Part shown: piece by piece, positions 55,291-63,471 of the stretch | Layout: each line of letters starts with the position of its first letter | Numbering within the stretch: the first letter of the stretch is position 1 | Assembly: GCF_040364665.1 (NCBI RefSeq) | Contig: NZ_BAABWX010000001.1 | Location: 1,116,001 to 1,180,000, forward strand | Length of the DNA stretch: 64,000 nucleotides | Source: Cognatishimia sp. WU-CL00825 | GTDB taxonomy: Bacteria > Pseudomonadota > Alphaproteobacteria > Rhodobacterales > Rhodobacteraceae | Reading direction: 5' to 3' | The notes under the pieces: model-generated | Database searches by the model: none | Seen by the model: the letters and a program-made list of their open reading frames with translations, nothing else | Told to the model about the DNA's origin: nothing | Made by a program: the position numbers and the translations under genes

Positions 55291-56622
55291 ATGACCATCG
55301 AATATCTGAAACGCGGAAAACCCGAAGCTGACCGAGCCGAAGATGATGCCAAAACCCGCGCGGTGGTAGAGGCCACTCTGAAAGATATCGACACGCGCGG
55401 CGATGCTGCCGTGCGCGATCTGTCCGAAAAGTTCGACAAGTATACACCCGAGTCATTTCGCTTAAATCAGGACCAAATCGACGCGTTGATCGCCCAATTG
55501 TCGGATCGTGAACTTTCAGACATCAAATTTGCGCAGTCTCAGGTGCGCAAGTTCGCCCAAGCACAACGGGACTCGATGCTGGACATCGAAGTTGAAACCA
55601 TGCCGGGCGTTATTCTCGGCCACAAAAATATCCCGGTGCAATCTGTGGGCTGCTACATTCCGGGCGGCAAATTCCCCATGGTCGCGTCAGCCCATATGTC
55701 AGTGGCCACCGCCTCGGTGGCCAAAGTGCCGCGTATTATTGCCTGCACCCCGCCCTTCAAAGGCAAACCCAATGCCGCAGTGATTGCCGCCATGCATTTT
55801 GGCGGCGCACATGAAATCTATGTCATGGGTGGCATTCAGGCGATTGGTGCCATGGCATTGGGAACAGAAACCATTGATCCTGTACATATGCTGGTTGGGC
55901 CGGGCAACGCCTTTGTCGCCGAAGCCAAACGCCAGTTGTTTGGACGCGTTGGCATCGACCTTTTTGCAGGCCCAACGGAAACCATGGTGATCGCAGACGA
56001 AACAGCCGCAGATGCGGAGTTATGCGCGACCGATCTCTTGGGCCAGGCAGAACACGGCTATAACAGCCCCTGCGTTCTGCTGACCAACAGTCAGAAACTC
56101 GCCACCGAAACCCTGGCTGAAATCGACCGTTTGCTGGAAATTTTGCCAACCGCAGACACAGCGCGCGTCAGCTGGGAAGAATACGGCGAAATCATCGTTT
56201 GTGACACCTATGATGAAATGCTGGCAGTGGCGGACGAAATCGCCTCTGAACATGTGCAAGTCATGACTGACCGCGACGACTGGTTCTTGGAAAACATGAC
56301 CTGTTACGGCGCGCTCTTTCTTGGGCCCCGCACCAATGTGTCCAACGGCGATAAGGTGATCGGTACAAACCACACTTTGCCGACCAAAAAAGCTGGCCGC
56401 TATACCGGTGGTTTGTGGGTCGGTAAGTACCTTAAAACCCATAGCTATCAAAAGGTCACCACCGACGAAGCGGCAACGCTGATTGGGGAATATGGCTCGC
56501 GTTTGTGTTTGCTCGAAGGCTTTGTCGGCCACGCAGAACAATGCAACGTGCGCGTTCGGCGGTATGGCGGTGTAAACGTGCCCTATGGGACAGCCGCGCC
56601 TTACCGCGACCCCACAAAGTAA
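55291..56622 (+). CDS. Histidinol-dehydrogenase-fold NAD-dependent alcohol dehydrogenase
   Basis: 443 residues of the HisD family. The zinc and catalytic residues all align with E. coli HisD: Q252, H255, D354, H414 (zinc) and E320, H321, H361 (catalysis). The context is catabolic, with no other his gene near. Family members outside histidine synthesis include HpsN, which oxidises 2,3-dihydroxypropane sulfonate. So it likely performs a two-step oxidation of a primary alcohol to an acid on the imported substrate. Confidence 0.92.
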   Translation: MTIEYLKRGKPEADRAEDDAKTRAVVEATLKDIDTRGDAAVRDLSEKFDKYTPESFRLNQDQIDALIAQLSDRELSDIKFAQSQVRKFAQAQRDSMLDIEVETMPGVILGHKNIPVQSVGCYIPGGKFPMVASAHMSVATASVAKVPRIIACTPPFKGKPNAAVIAAMHFGGAHEIYVMGGIQAIGAMALGTETIDPVHMLVGPGNAFVAEAKRQLFGRVGIDLFAGPTETMVIADETAADAELCATDLLGQAEHGYNSPCVLLTNSQKLATETLAEIDRLLEILPTADTARVSWEEYGEIIVCDTYDEMLAVADEIASEHVQVMTDRDDWFLENMTCYGALFLGPRTNVSNGDKVIGTNHTLPTKKAGRYTGGLWVGKYLKTHSYQKVTTDEAATLIGEYGSRLCLLEGFVGHAEQCNVRVRRYGGVNVPYGTAAPYRDPTK

Positions 56623-56638
56623 GGTCAACCAGCACAAC

Positions 56639-57691
56639 ATGGACCAACACACTCAAAATAAAGCGCTTTTAGCTCCGTTGCGGAGCGCTTTATACGATTT
56701 TGACGCAAAACAAGTTCAGACGGCCTTGGCCAACTTGATGGTGCCAGACGCCAAGCTGCATTTATGTCAACCATTTGGCGACCTAACCGGGCCAGACGGG
56801 TTTTATCAAACAGCTATTGCGCCCTTGGCAGCGGCTTGGCCAGACTTTGAACGGCGCGATCTGATTGTAATGTCAGGGCCAGACGACAAAGGCGGGCAAT
56901 GGGTGGGCTGTTGCGGATATTACACCGGCACTTTCCTGTCTTCCTGGCTGGATATACCACCAACGGGTCACCCCGTATGCATGCGGTTTCACGAGTTTTA
57001 CCGGTTTGAAAACAACAAAGTTGTCGAAGTGCAAGCCATCTGGGACATACCAGAAGTGATGATGCAAGCCAGGGCGTGGCCGCTGGCTCCGTCTTTGGGA
57101 AGAGAATGGATGGTGCCTGGGCCTGCACTGCAAAATGGTTTGGTTGCTGGACCACGAAACGAGGCCGAAAGCACTGCATCTTGCCAGTTGATCGTCGATA
57201 TGCTGGCGCATCTGATCCGCTATCCATCTCAAGGCGGCCCCGAGGTGATGCAGCTTGATCGGTTTTGGCACCCAAAGGTCAATTGGTATGGGCCGGCAGG
57301 CATTGGTACAGCGCGGGGGCTTTATGGATTTCGAAACTGGCACCAAATTCCGTTTCTGGCAGCCATGCCGGACCGGGGCCAATACGAGGACGAGATCAAC
57401 CATCACTTCTTTGGCGACGGGGCCTTTGCAGCGGTCACTGGCTGGCCGAATATGGCACAAACCCATTCGGCCCAGGGGTGGCTGGGCTTGCCCCCAACCG
57501 GCAAAAAGATCACTCTAAGATCACTGGACTTCTGGAGAGTCGAAAGCGGAAAAATCCGCGAGAACTGGGTTCTGGTCGACCTTTTGGATGTTTACAAACA
57601 ACTGGGCATGGATGTTTTTGCGCGCCTGCGTGAATTCAACAAAGCTCTCAACTTGGGGCCAATAGATATCCCCTCAGGTCTGGATGCATGA
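56639..57691 (+). CDS. Two-domain SnoaL/NTF2-like protein (paralogue 2)
   Basis: 350 residues from ATG 56639. Domain 1 (about 10-155) ends WLDIPPTGHPVCMRFHEFYRFENNKVVEVQAIWD. Domain 2 (about 180-330) ends GLPPTGKKITLRSLDFWRVESGKIRENWVLVDLLD. Close in architecture to the product at 49116-50126. It overlaps the SDR start by 4 bp. Confidence 0.88.
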   Translation: MDQHTQNKALLAPLRSALYDFDAKQVQTALANLMVPDAKLHLCQPFGDLTGPDGFYQTAIAPLAAAWPDFERRDLIVMSGPDDKGGQWVGCCGYYTGTFLSSWLDIPPTGHPVCMRFHEFYRFENNKVVEVQAIWDIPEVMMQARAWPLAPSLGREWMVPGPALQNGLVAGPRNEAESTASCQLIVDMLAHLIRYPSQGGPEVMQLDRFWHPKVNWYGPAGIGTARGLYGFRNWHQIPFLAAMPDRGQYEDEINHHFFGDGAFAAVTGWPNMAQTHSAQGWLGLPPTGKKITLRSLDFWRVESGKIRENWVLVDLLDVYKQLGMDVFARLREFNKALNLGPIDIPSGLDA

Positions 57692-58452
57692 CGAAACTAC
57701 CGCATACCCCCTCTTTTGATTTGACCGGCAAGAAAGTCCTGGTCACCGGTGCCTCCTCTGGCATTGGCCTTGGCTGCGCAATGGCCGTGGCCGAAGCTGG
57801 GGCACAAACCTATTGCGCGGCCCGCGGAATAGAGCGCTTAAATGGCGCAGTCGAGGCAATGCAAAGTGCCGGTCTGGATGCAATTGCCCTGCCCCTGGAT
57901 CAAAGCGATGTCACCGCCGTTGCTGAAACACACAAAGAACAAGTCTTTGATGTCGTTGTAAATTCCGCTGGCATTGCACGTCACAGCGCAGCAATTGATA
58001 CCACTGAACAAGATTATGATGCGGTTATGCACGTGAACCTGCGGTCCGCCTATTTCTTGTCAGCCCATGCTGCCAAAGCTATGATAAGCGCGGAAAAACC
58101 CGGCTCGATCATCCATATTTCCAGCCAAATGGGCCATACCGGCGGTGTAGATCGCGCGCTCTATTGCGCCGCCAAACACGGTTTGGAAGGCATGATCAAA
58201 GCGATGGCCATGGAATGGGGCAAACAGCGTGTGCGGATCAATTCGGTCTGCCCAACATTCATCAGAACCCCGTTCACCGAAGCGACATTTGCTGACCCCG
58301 AACGTCTGGCCTGGATCATGAGCAAGATCAAATTGGATCGCGTTGGCGAAGTCGAAGACATCATGGGGGCAGTGCAATATCTTGCCTCTGACGCCTCTGC
58401 AATGGTCACCGGTACATCGCTTTTGATCGACGGAGGTTGGACAGCAGGCTGA
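57688..58452 (+). CDS. Short-chain dehydrogenase/reductase
   Basis: 254 residues. Nucleotide motif TGASSGIG (20-27), NSAG (92-95), catalytic S145/S146, Y159 and K163, and a C-terminal GTSLLIDGGWTAG. Classical NAD(P)-dependent SDR, probably oxidising a secondary hydroxyl of the pathway intermediate. Coupled by ATGA overlap to the SnoaL gene before it and by TGATG to lacI after it. Confidence 0.95.
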   Translation: MTKLPHTPSFDLTGKKVLVTGASSGIGLGCAMAVAEAGAQTYCAARGIERLNGAVEAMQSAGLDAIALPLDQSDVTAVAETHKEQVFDVVVNSAGIARHSAAIDTTEQDYDAVMHVNLRSAYFLSAHAAKAMISAEKPGSIIHISSQMGHTGGVDRALYCAAKHGLEGMIKAMAMEWGKQRVRINSVCPTFIRTPFTEATFADPERLAWIMSKIKLDRVGEVEDIMGAVQYLASDASAMVTGTSLLIDGGWTAG

Positions 58453-59495
58453 TGGCAGACAAAGTCACCTCGCTTCAAGTTGCCCAACGCGCCGGCGTTA
58501 GCCAGTCGGCGGTCTCAAGAGTGTTCACGCCCGGCGCTAGCGTCTCTAAAAAAACAGCCGCGAAAGTCCGCGACGCTGCCAAAGACTTGGGCTATCGTCC
58601 CAATGTTCTCGCCCGCGCCATGGTCAAAGGCAAAAGTCGCATAATCGGCCTTGTTGTCGCCTATCTAGAGAACTTCTTTTACCCAGAGACTTTGGAAAAA
58701 CTCTCCAATGCTCTGCAGGAACAAGGCTATCACGTGCTGGTCTTTATGACCAAACAGACCGCCCAGAATGTGGATGGTGTGATGGAGGAAATCCTTGATT
58801 ATCAGGTAGATGGCATTGTTATGGCCTCGGTTGCCATGTCTTCAGACATAGCAATGCGCTGTCAACAGGCTGGTGTGCCCATTGTGTTATTCAACCGAAG
58901 TCAAGACATCGATGGCATCACCTCAGTCACCTCTGACAACTACGCTGGCGGCAGAAAAATCGCAGAATTCTTGCTGGCTGGCGGCCACGAACGCATCGCT
59001 TATATCGCTGGTTGGGAGGGGGCCTCGACACAGCGCGACCGCGAAGCGGGCTTTCGAATGGCCTTGCAAGAAGCAGGCCGCGATATCTTCAGCAGAGCCG
59101 TCGGTGAATTTAACAGCGATAAGGCCCGAGACGCCGCCCGCAGGATGTTTGATGTCGCGCCAGACCAGCGGCCAGATGCCGTTTTTGTTGCCAACGATCA
59201 CATGGCTTTTGCAGTGATGGATGTCATCCGGCATGATCTTGGCCTGCGTGTTCCCGAAGATGTCTCACTTGTTGGCTACGATGATGTGCCGCCTGCCGCT
59301 TGGCGTGGCTATGATTTAACCACGATGCGTCAGCGCGCAAATACCATGGTCGAAGAAACCGTGGATGTACTGATGGAACACATCCAATCCCCAGAAACCG
59401 CATGCCCACGTCGTGTAGCCATCGACGGCCCCTTGGTTGTGCGCAGTTCCGCCCGAATTCCAACGGGCTGGCCATCAAATAAGAGTACAAGATGA
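58452..59495 (+). CDS. LacI-family regulator of the cluster
   Basis: 347 residues from ATG 58452, one base overlapping the SDR stop. HTH about 5-26 (VTSLQVAQRAGVSQSAVSRVF), hinge LGYRPNVLARAMVKGKS and a periplasmic-binding-like sensor domain (about 65-340). It sits inside the operon and most likely binds O1/O2 at 50198-50270. The effector is unknown. Confidence 0.95.
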   Translation: MADKVTSLQVAQRAGVSQSAVSRVFTPGASVSKKTAAKVRDAAKDLGYRPNVLARAMVKGKSRIIGLVVAYLENFFYPETLEKLSNALQEQGYHVLVFMTKQTAQNVDGVMEEILDYQVDGIVMASVAMSSDIAMRCQQAGVPIVLFNRSQDIDGITSVTSDNYAGGRKIAEFLLAGGHERIAYIAGWEGASTQRDREAGFRMALQEAGRDIFSRAVGEFNSDKARDAARRMFDVAPDQRPDAVFVANDHMAFAVMDVIRHDLGLRVPEDVSLVGYDDVPPAAWRGYDLTTMRQRANTMVEETVDVLMEHIQSPETACPRRVAIDGPLVVRSSARIPTGWPSNKSTR

Positions 59496-60481
59496 AGGGT
59501 TTTAATCCAAAATTCAAAGACTTCCCCGATTACATTATCGGGATCACCAAAGAAATTTGGGAAGATCGCGGCCTCGCGACGCTACATGAATACTATGCCA
59601 AAGACATTGTGGTGCGCATGCCCGGATCAATTTCGACAGGCAATCAAGGTGTCATAGGCGCGACCATGGCGACCCTTGCAGAATTCCCTGACCGTACGCT
59701 TTTTGGCGAAGACGTCATTTGGTCTGGCACGGCCGAAACCGGCATGCTGAGTTCGCATCGCATTCTCTCTACCGCCACACACCTGGGTGACGGCGCCTTT
59801 GGCAAGGCCACGGGCAAGCCGCTGACCTATCGGATTCTGGCCGACTGTCACGCGATCAACAACGCCATCAACGATGAATGGCTGATCCGCGATAACAGCG
59901 CCGTTGTGCGCCAGATGGGCTGGACCCCGATTGAATTCACACGCGATCAAATTGCCCGCGAAGGGGGACCAGAGACCTGCATTAAGCCATTGACCCCAGG
60001 CAACAACATCGAAGGGCCATATAAGGGCACCGGAAATGACAACGCATGGGGCCAACGCTACGCAGATGTATTGAACCGGATAATGAGTGCAGATCTTGCA
60101 GTTGTCCCACAAGAATACGACCGCGCCGTCGTCGGCGAATACCCCGGTGGCGAAACCGGCCACAGCTGGGACGCGGTTGATCGTTTCTGGATGGGTCTGC
60201 GTGCGTCTTTTCCAAATGCGCGTTTTAAGATCGAGCATCAGATTGGTCGTGATGACGAAATGATGCCCCCCCGCGCCGCCATCCGCTGGAGCCTAGAAGG
60301 CAAACACGAAGGCTGGGGTGTCTTTGGTGCGCCAACAGGCAAAGAGGTTTATGTCTTGGGCATCAGCCATGCGGAATTTGGCGCGTTGATCGGCGGAGAG
60401 CCAAAAATCCGCCGCGAATACACTTTGTTTGATGAAGTCGCGGTTTGGAAACAAATCCTTTTGCAAACCGGAGACCTTTGA
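59492..60481 (+). CDS. Two-domain SnoaL/NTF2-like protein (paralogue 3, divergent)
   Basis: 329 residues. Domain 1 about 15-150 (EIWEDRGLATLHEYYAKDIVVRMPGSISTGNQGV), domain 2 about 185-320 (RFWMGLRASFPNARFKIEHQIGRDDEMMPPRAAIRWSLEGKHEGWGVFGAPTGK). Less similar to the other two but the same tandem layout. It overlaps lacI by 4 bp. Confidence 0.85.
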   Translation: MKGFNPKFKDFPDYIIGITKEIWEDRGLATLHEYYAKDIVVRMPGSISTGNQGVIGATMATLAEFPDRTLFGEDVIWSGTAETGMLSSHRILSTATHLGDGAFGKATGKPLTYRILADCHAINNAINDEWLIRDNSAVVRQMGWTPIEFTRDQIAREGGPETCIKPLTPGNNIEGPYKGTGNDNAWGQRYADVLNRIMSADLAVVPQEYDRAVVGEYPGGETGHSWDAVDRFWMGLRASFPNARFKIEHQIGRDDEMMPPRAAIRWSLEGKHEGWGVFGAPTGKEVYVLGISHAEFGALIGGEPKIRREYTLFDEVAVWKQILLQTGDL

Positions 60482-60662
60482 TGGGCCCTGCCCGGCGCAA
60501 TAGCACCCAATCCTGGGGTTTACACGAAACACACGCGGCGCGCCGGTTCCATATATTCCGCCAAAGCCTGCGCGCCCGTCGGTTAAACCTGCGCCCACCC
60601 GGATGAGCTGTGACTCCTGTTCTGGAAACACACAACCATCTGATATCTATAGGATTACCGAA

Positions 60663-61631
60663 ATGACCAAGTCTTCAATACAAAGCCGGATCGTTCGCTA
60701 CGGCGAGCTGAAACCTTGCAAAACCGCCTTCATCGACGCCCATACACCGGGCAGCGATCAAAAGGAAAATTTTACAATTATTGGCGGTGGCGTGTCTGAA
60801 AGCCCTGACCAGCACGTGCATATCACCGACAAAATCGGCTTTAACATCGGTGCGGCCGGGCAGCCCCCGAAATGCCGCAACAGCCTGCATTCTCATACCA
60901 CAGCCGAAGTGTTTTTCGTGGCCAAGGGACGCTGGCGCTTTTTTTGGGGTCGCTGGGGCCAGGCTGGCGAGTTCATCGCCGAAGAAGGCGATATCTTCAA
61001 CATTCCGACGGGCATATTCCGCGGGTTTGAAAACGTTGGCCAGGACTATGGAATGATCATGGCAGTGCTGGGCGGAGACGACGCTGGCGGCGGCGTCACA
61101 TGGGCCCCTCAGGTGATCGAAGACGCGAAGGCGCATGGGTTGATGCTGGGCGAAAACGGCGTGCTGTACGACAGCAAAAAGGGCCAAGAATTACCCCATA
61201 ATGTGCACCCAATGCCATTGCTAACAGAAGCAGAACTCGAGACTTTCCCAGAGGTTCCCGTGAAAGAGGTGATCGACAACTACGTCGCGCGCTATTGGGA
61301 CCTGATGGCGCTTTCAGCACAGCAGCCCGCCACGGTGATTGGCGAAAATGGCGTGATCACCGATAAACCGGGGTTTGAGATCGACTTCCTAAGTCGCGGT
61401 TCCAGCGTTTCTGACATGGTGAAGGCCGAAAAACCAATTGTTCTGATGCCAGCAAGCGGCCACTGGAAAATTGCCATCGACGGCTATGAAACAACCATCT
61501 CCAGCGGCGACACAGCGCTGGTATTGGCCGGAGAATCCTACTCCGTTTCGCCATCGATGACCGGCGACGCTGGCCTGTATCGCGTCACCGCAACAGACGA
61601 TCCAGCCGGGACAACCTGGACTGGCAACTAA
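60663..61631 (+). CDS. Bicupin-like protein
   Basis: 322 residues from ATG 60663 (AGGA 8 nt upstream). N-terminal cupin with metal motif H76-x-H78-x3-E82 (LHSHTTAEVFF). The second cupin motif has IPTGIFRGFEN where a His ligand is usual. A second cupin-like fold covers about 230-315 (GHWKIAIDGYETTISSGDTALVLAGES). Possibly a dioxygenase or isomerase. It follows a 181-bp gap with no feature I can identify. Confidence 0.85.
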   Translation: MTKSSIQSRIVRYGELKPCKTAFIDAHTPGSDQKENFTIIGGGVSESPDQHVHITDKIGFNIGAAGQPPKCRNSLHSHTTAEVFFVAKGRWRFFWGRWGQAGEFIAEEGDIFNIPTGIFRGFENVGQDYGMIMAVLGGDDAGGGVTWAPQVIEDAKAHGLMLGENGVLYDSKKGQELPHNVHPMPLLTEAELETFPEVPVKEVIDNYVARYWDLMALSAQQPATVIGENGVITDKPGFEIDFLSRGSSVSDMVKAEKPIVLMPASGHWKIAIDGYETTISSGDTALVLAGESYSVSPSMTGDAGLYRVTATDDPAGTTWTGN

Positions 61632-61647
61632 GCACAGGAGAGCCCAT

Positions 61648-62781
61648 ATGGCCAAGATTAGCACAACCCATGTGGGCTCTTTGCCCCGCACCCAACAGGT
61701 GGTCGATTTCATTTTCGCCCGCGAAAAAGAACAGGCCTATGATCAGGCCGCATTTGACACCTGCATGACAGCGGCGGTGTCAGAAACCGTGCGCAAGCAG
61801 GTTGAAGCAGGTGTGGATATTGTCAGCGATGGAGAGACCTCAAAGATCTCTTACGCAACCTACGTCAAAGATCGTTACACAGGATTTTCGGGCGATAGCC
61901 CGCGCAATGCGCCCGCAGACTTAAAAATGTTCCCCGGATTTTTGCAACGGCTTGCCGATGACGGTGGCACGCCACAATATGCCCGCCCTATGTGCACAGG
62001 CGACGTCGCAAGCAAAGACACCAACGATCTTGAAAATGACATCAACAACCTGAAAGCCGCCATGGCGACGCATGGCGCGCAGCATGGTTTCATGAACGCC
62101 GCCTCTCCGGGGGTGATTTCGCTCTTTCTGCAAAACAGCCATTACAAGAACCGCGAATCCTACCTCGCTGCTCTGGCTGATGCCATGCAGGCGGAATACG
62201 AAACCATCGTGGCCTCGGGCCTGTCGCTGCAGCTCGATTGTCCTGATCTCGCTTTGTCGCGTCACATGCTGTTTGCCGACCTGTCGGACAAAGAGTTCCT
62301 GAACATCGCCAATATGCATGTCGAAGCCTTAAATCACGCCTTGCAAAATGTGCCGGCTGACAAGGTGCGCGTGCATATCTGCTGGGGCAATTACGAAGGC
62401 CCGCATTGTTGCGATATTCCAATGGACAAAGTGTTTTCGACGCTGATGGGCACCAAAGCTCAATCCCTGTTGTTTGAAACCTCTAACCCGCGCCATGCCC
62501 ATGAATGGACTGTCTTTAGGGACCGCAAATCTGAGATCCCCGACGACAAGCTCCTTGTGCCCGGCGTGGTGGACACCACGACCAACTTTATCGAACATCC
62601 TGAATTGGTTGCGCAACGGATAGAGCGGTTTGTTGGCATTGTTGGTGCCGACCGTGTGATCGCAGGCTCTGACTGTGGATTTGGGACATTTGCAGGTTTT
62701 GGCGCGATCGATCCGGACATTGCCTTTGCCAAGCTGCAAGCCCTGTCAGAGGGCGCAGCTTTGGCATCAGAACGCCTATGA
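61648..62781 (+). CDS. MetE-like zinc protein, epoxyalkane:CoM transferase/methionine synthase II type
   Basis: 377 residues, one MetE C-terminal-type barrel (TTHVGSLPR at 6-14, DGETSK at 61-66). Zinc site H243-x-C245 (VHICWGNYEGPH) with C343 (AGSDCGFGTFAG). Size and motifs fit the stand-alone family that includes epoxyalkane:coenzyme M transferase; it lacks the N-terminal half of true MetE. It likely activates a thiol for alkyl transfer in this pathway. It overlaps the hydrolase by 4 bp. Confidence 0.88.
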   Translation: MAKISTTHVGSLPRTQQVVDFIFAREKEQAYDQAAFDTCMTAAVSETVRKQVEAGVDIVSDGETSKISYATYVKDRYTGFSGDSPRNAPADLKMFPGFLQRLADDGGTPQYARPMCTGDVASKDTNDLENDINNLKAAMATHGAQHGFMNAASPGVISLFLQNSHYKNRESYLAALADAMQAEYETIVASGLSLQLDCPDLALSRHMLFADLSDKEFLNIANMHVEALNHALQNVPADKVRVHICWGNYEGPHCCDIPMDKVFSTLMGTKAQSLLFETSNPRHAHEWTVFRDRKSEIPDDKLLVPGVVDTTTNFIEHPELVAQRIERFVGIVGADRVIAGSDCGFGTFAGFGAIDPDIAFAKLQALSEGAALASERL

Positions 62782-63470
62782 CACCGGTTGTCTTTTTACC
62801 GGGCATGATGTGTGATGCGCGGCTATTTACGCCGCAAATCAACGCCATATCTGGACACTTTCCTGTCATGTGCCACCCTTTGGTCGGGCATGATACCATT
62901 CAGGGTCTTGCAACACAGATCCTGAAAAATTCGCCGCAACACTTCTCGTTGGCGGGGCTTTCCATGGGCGGCATTGTTGCCATGGAAATTCTGAGGCAGG
63001 CCCCCGATCGCGTCACGCGATTGGCGTTGATGGACACAAATCCGCTGGCCGAAAAAGAAGACATCAAAGCAAAACGAATACCGCAAATCATGGCCGCCAA
63101 AAAGGGCGATCTGCGGCGTGTGATGCGCGATGAAATGAAACCAAACTATCTGGCAGACGGCCCAAACCTTGGCGCAATACTGGATCTATGCATGGCCATG
63201 GCAACAGACCTCGGCCCTCAGGTTTTTGTTGATCAATCCAATGCTCTGGCGGCGCGCCCGGACCAAACCCAAACCCTTGCCGCTTTTTCCGGCCCCAGCC
63301 TCGTGCTCTGCGGGGCACAAGACACGCTTTGCCCCCCCGCGCGCCATGATCTCATGCATAACCTGCTGCCCAACAGCACTTTGGAAATCATCTCAGAGGC
63401 AGGGCATTTGCCCACACTGGAACAACCCAAACCCACAACGGCGGCCTTGCTTCGCTGGTTGGAGACCTAA
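62778..63470 (+). CDS. Alpha/beta-fold hydrolase
   Basis: 230 residues; nucleophile S62 in GLSMGG, Asp in CGAQDTLCPP and His in EAGHLPTLEQP. Likely an esterase, thioesterase or lactonase acting on an intermediate. Translationally coupled to the MetE-like gene (ATGA). Confidence 0.92.
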   Translation: MTPVVFLPGMMCDARLFTPQINAISGHFPVMCHPLVGHDTIQGLATQILKNSPQHFSLAGLSMGGIVAMEILRQAPDRVTRLALMDTNPLAEKEDIKAKRIPQIMAAKKGDLRRVMRDEMKPNYLADGPNLGAILDLCMAMATDLGPQVFVDQSNALAARPDQTQTLAAFSGPSLVLCGAQDTLCPPARHDLMHNLLPNSTLEIISEAGHLPTLEQPKPTTAALLRWLET

Positions 63471-63471
63471 T

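Noticed and set aside
55291..56622. Histidine biosynthesis gene hisD
   Set aside because: The catalytic residues fit the fold, but the gene is in an uptake/catabolic operon with no other his genes; a broader dehydrogenase role is more likely.
61648..62781. Methionine synthase metE
   Set aside because: Half the length of MetE, lacks the N-terminal domain and sits in a catabolic operon.
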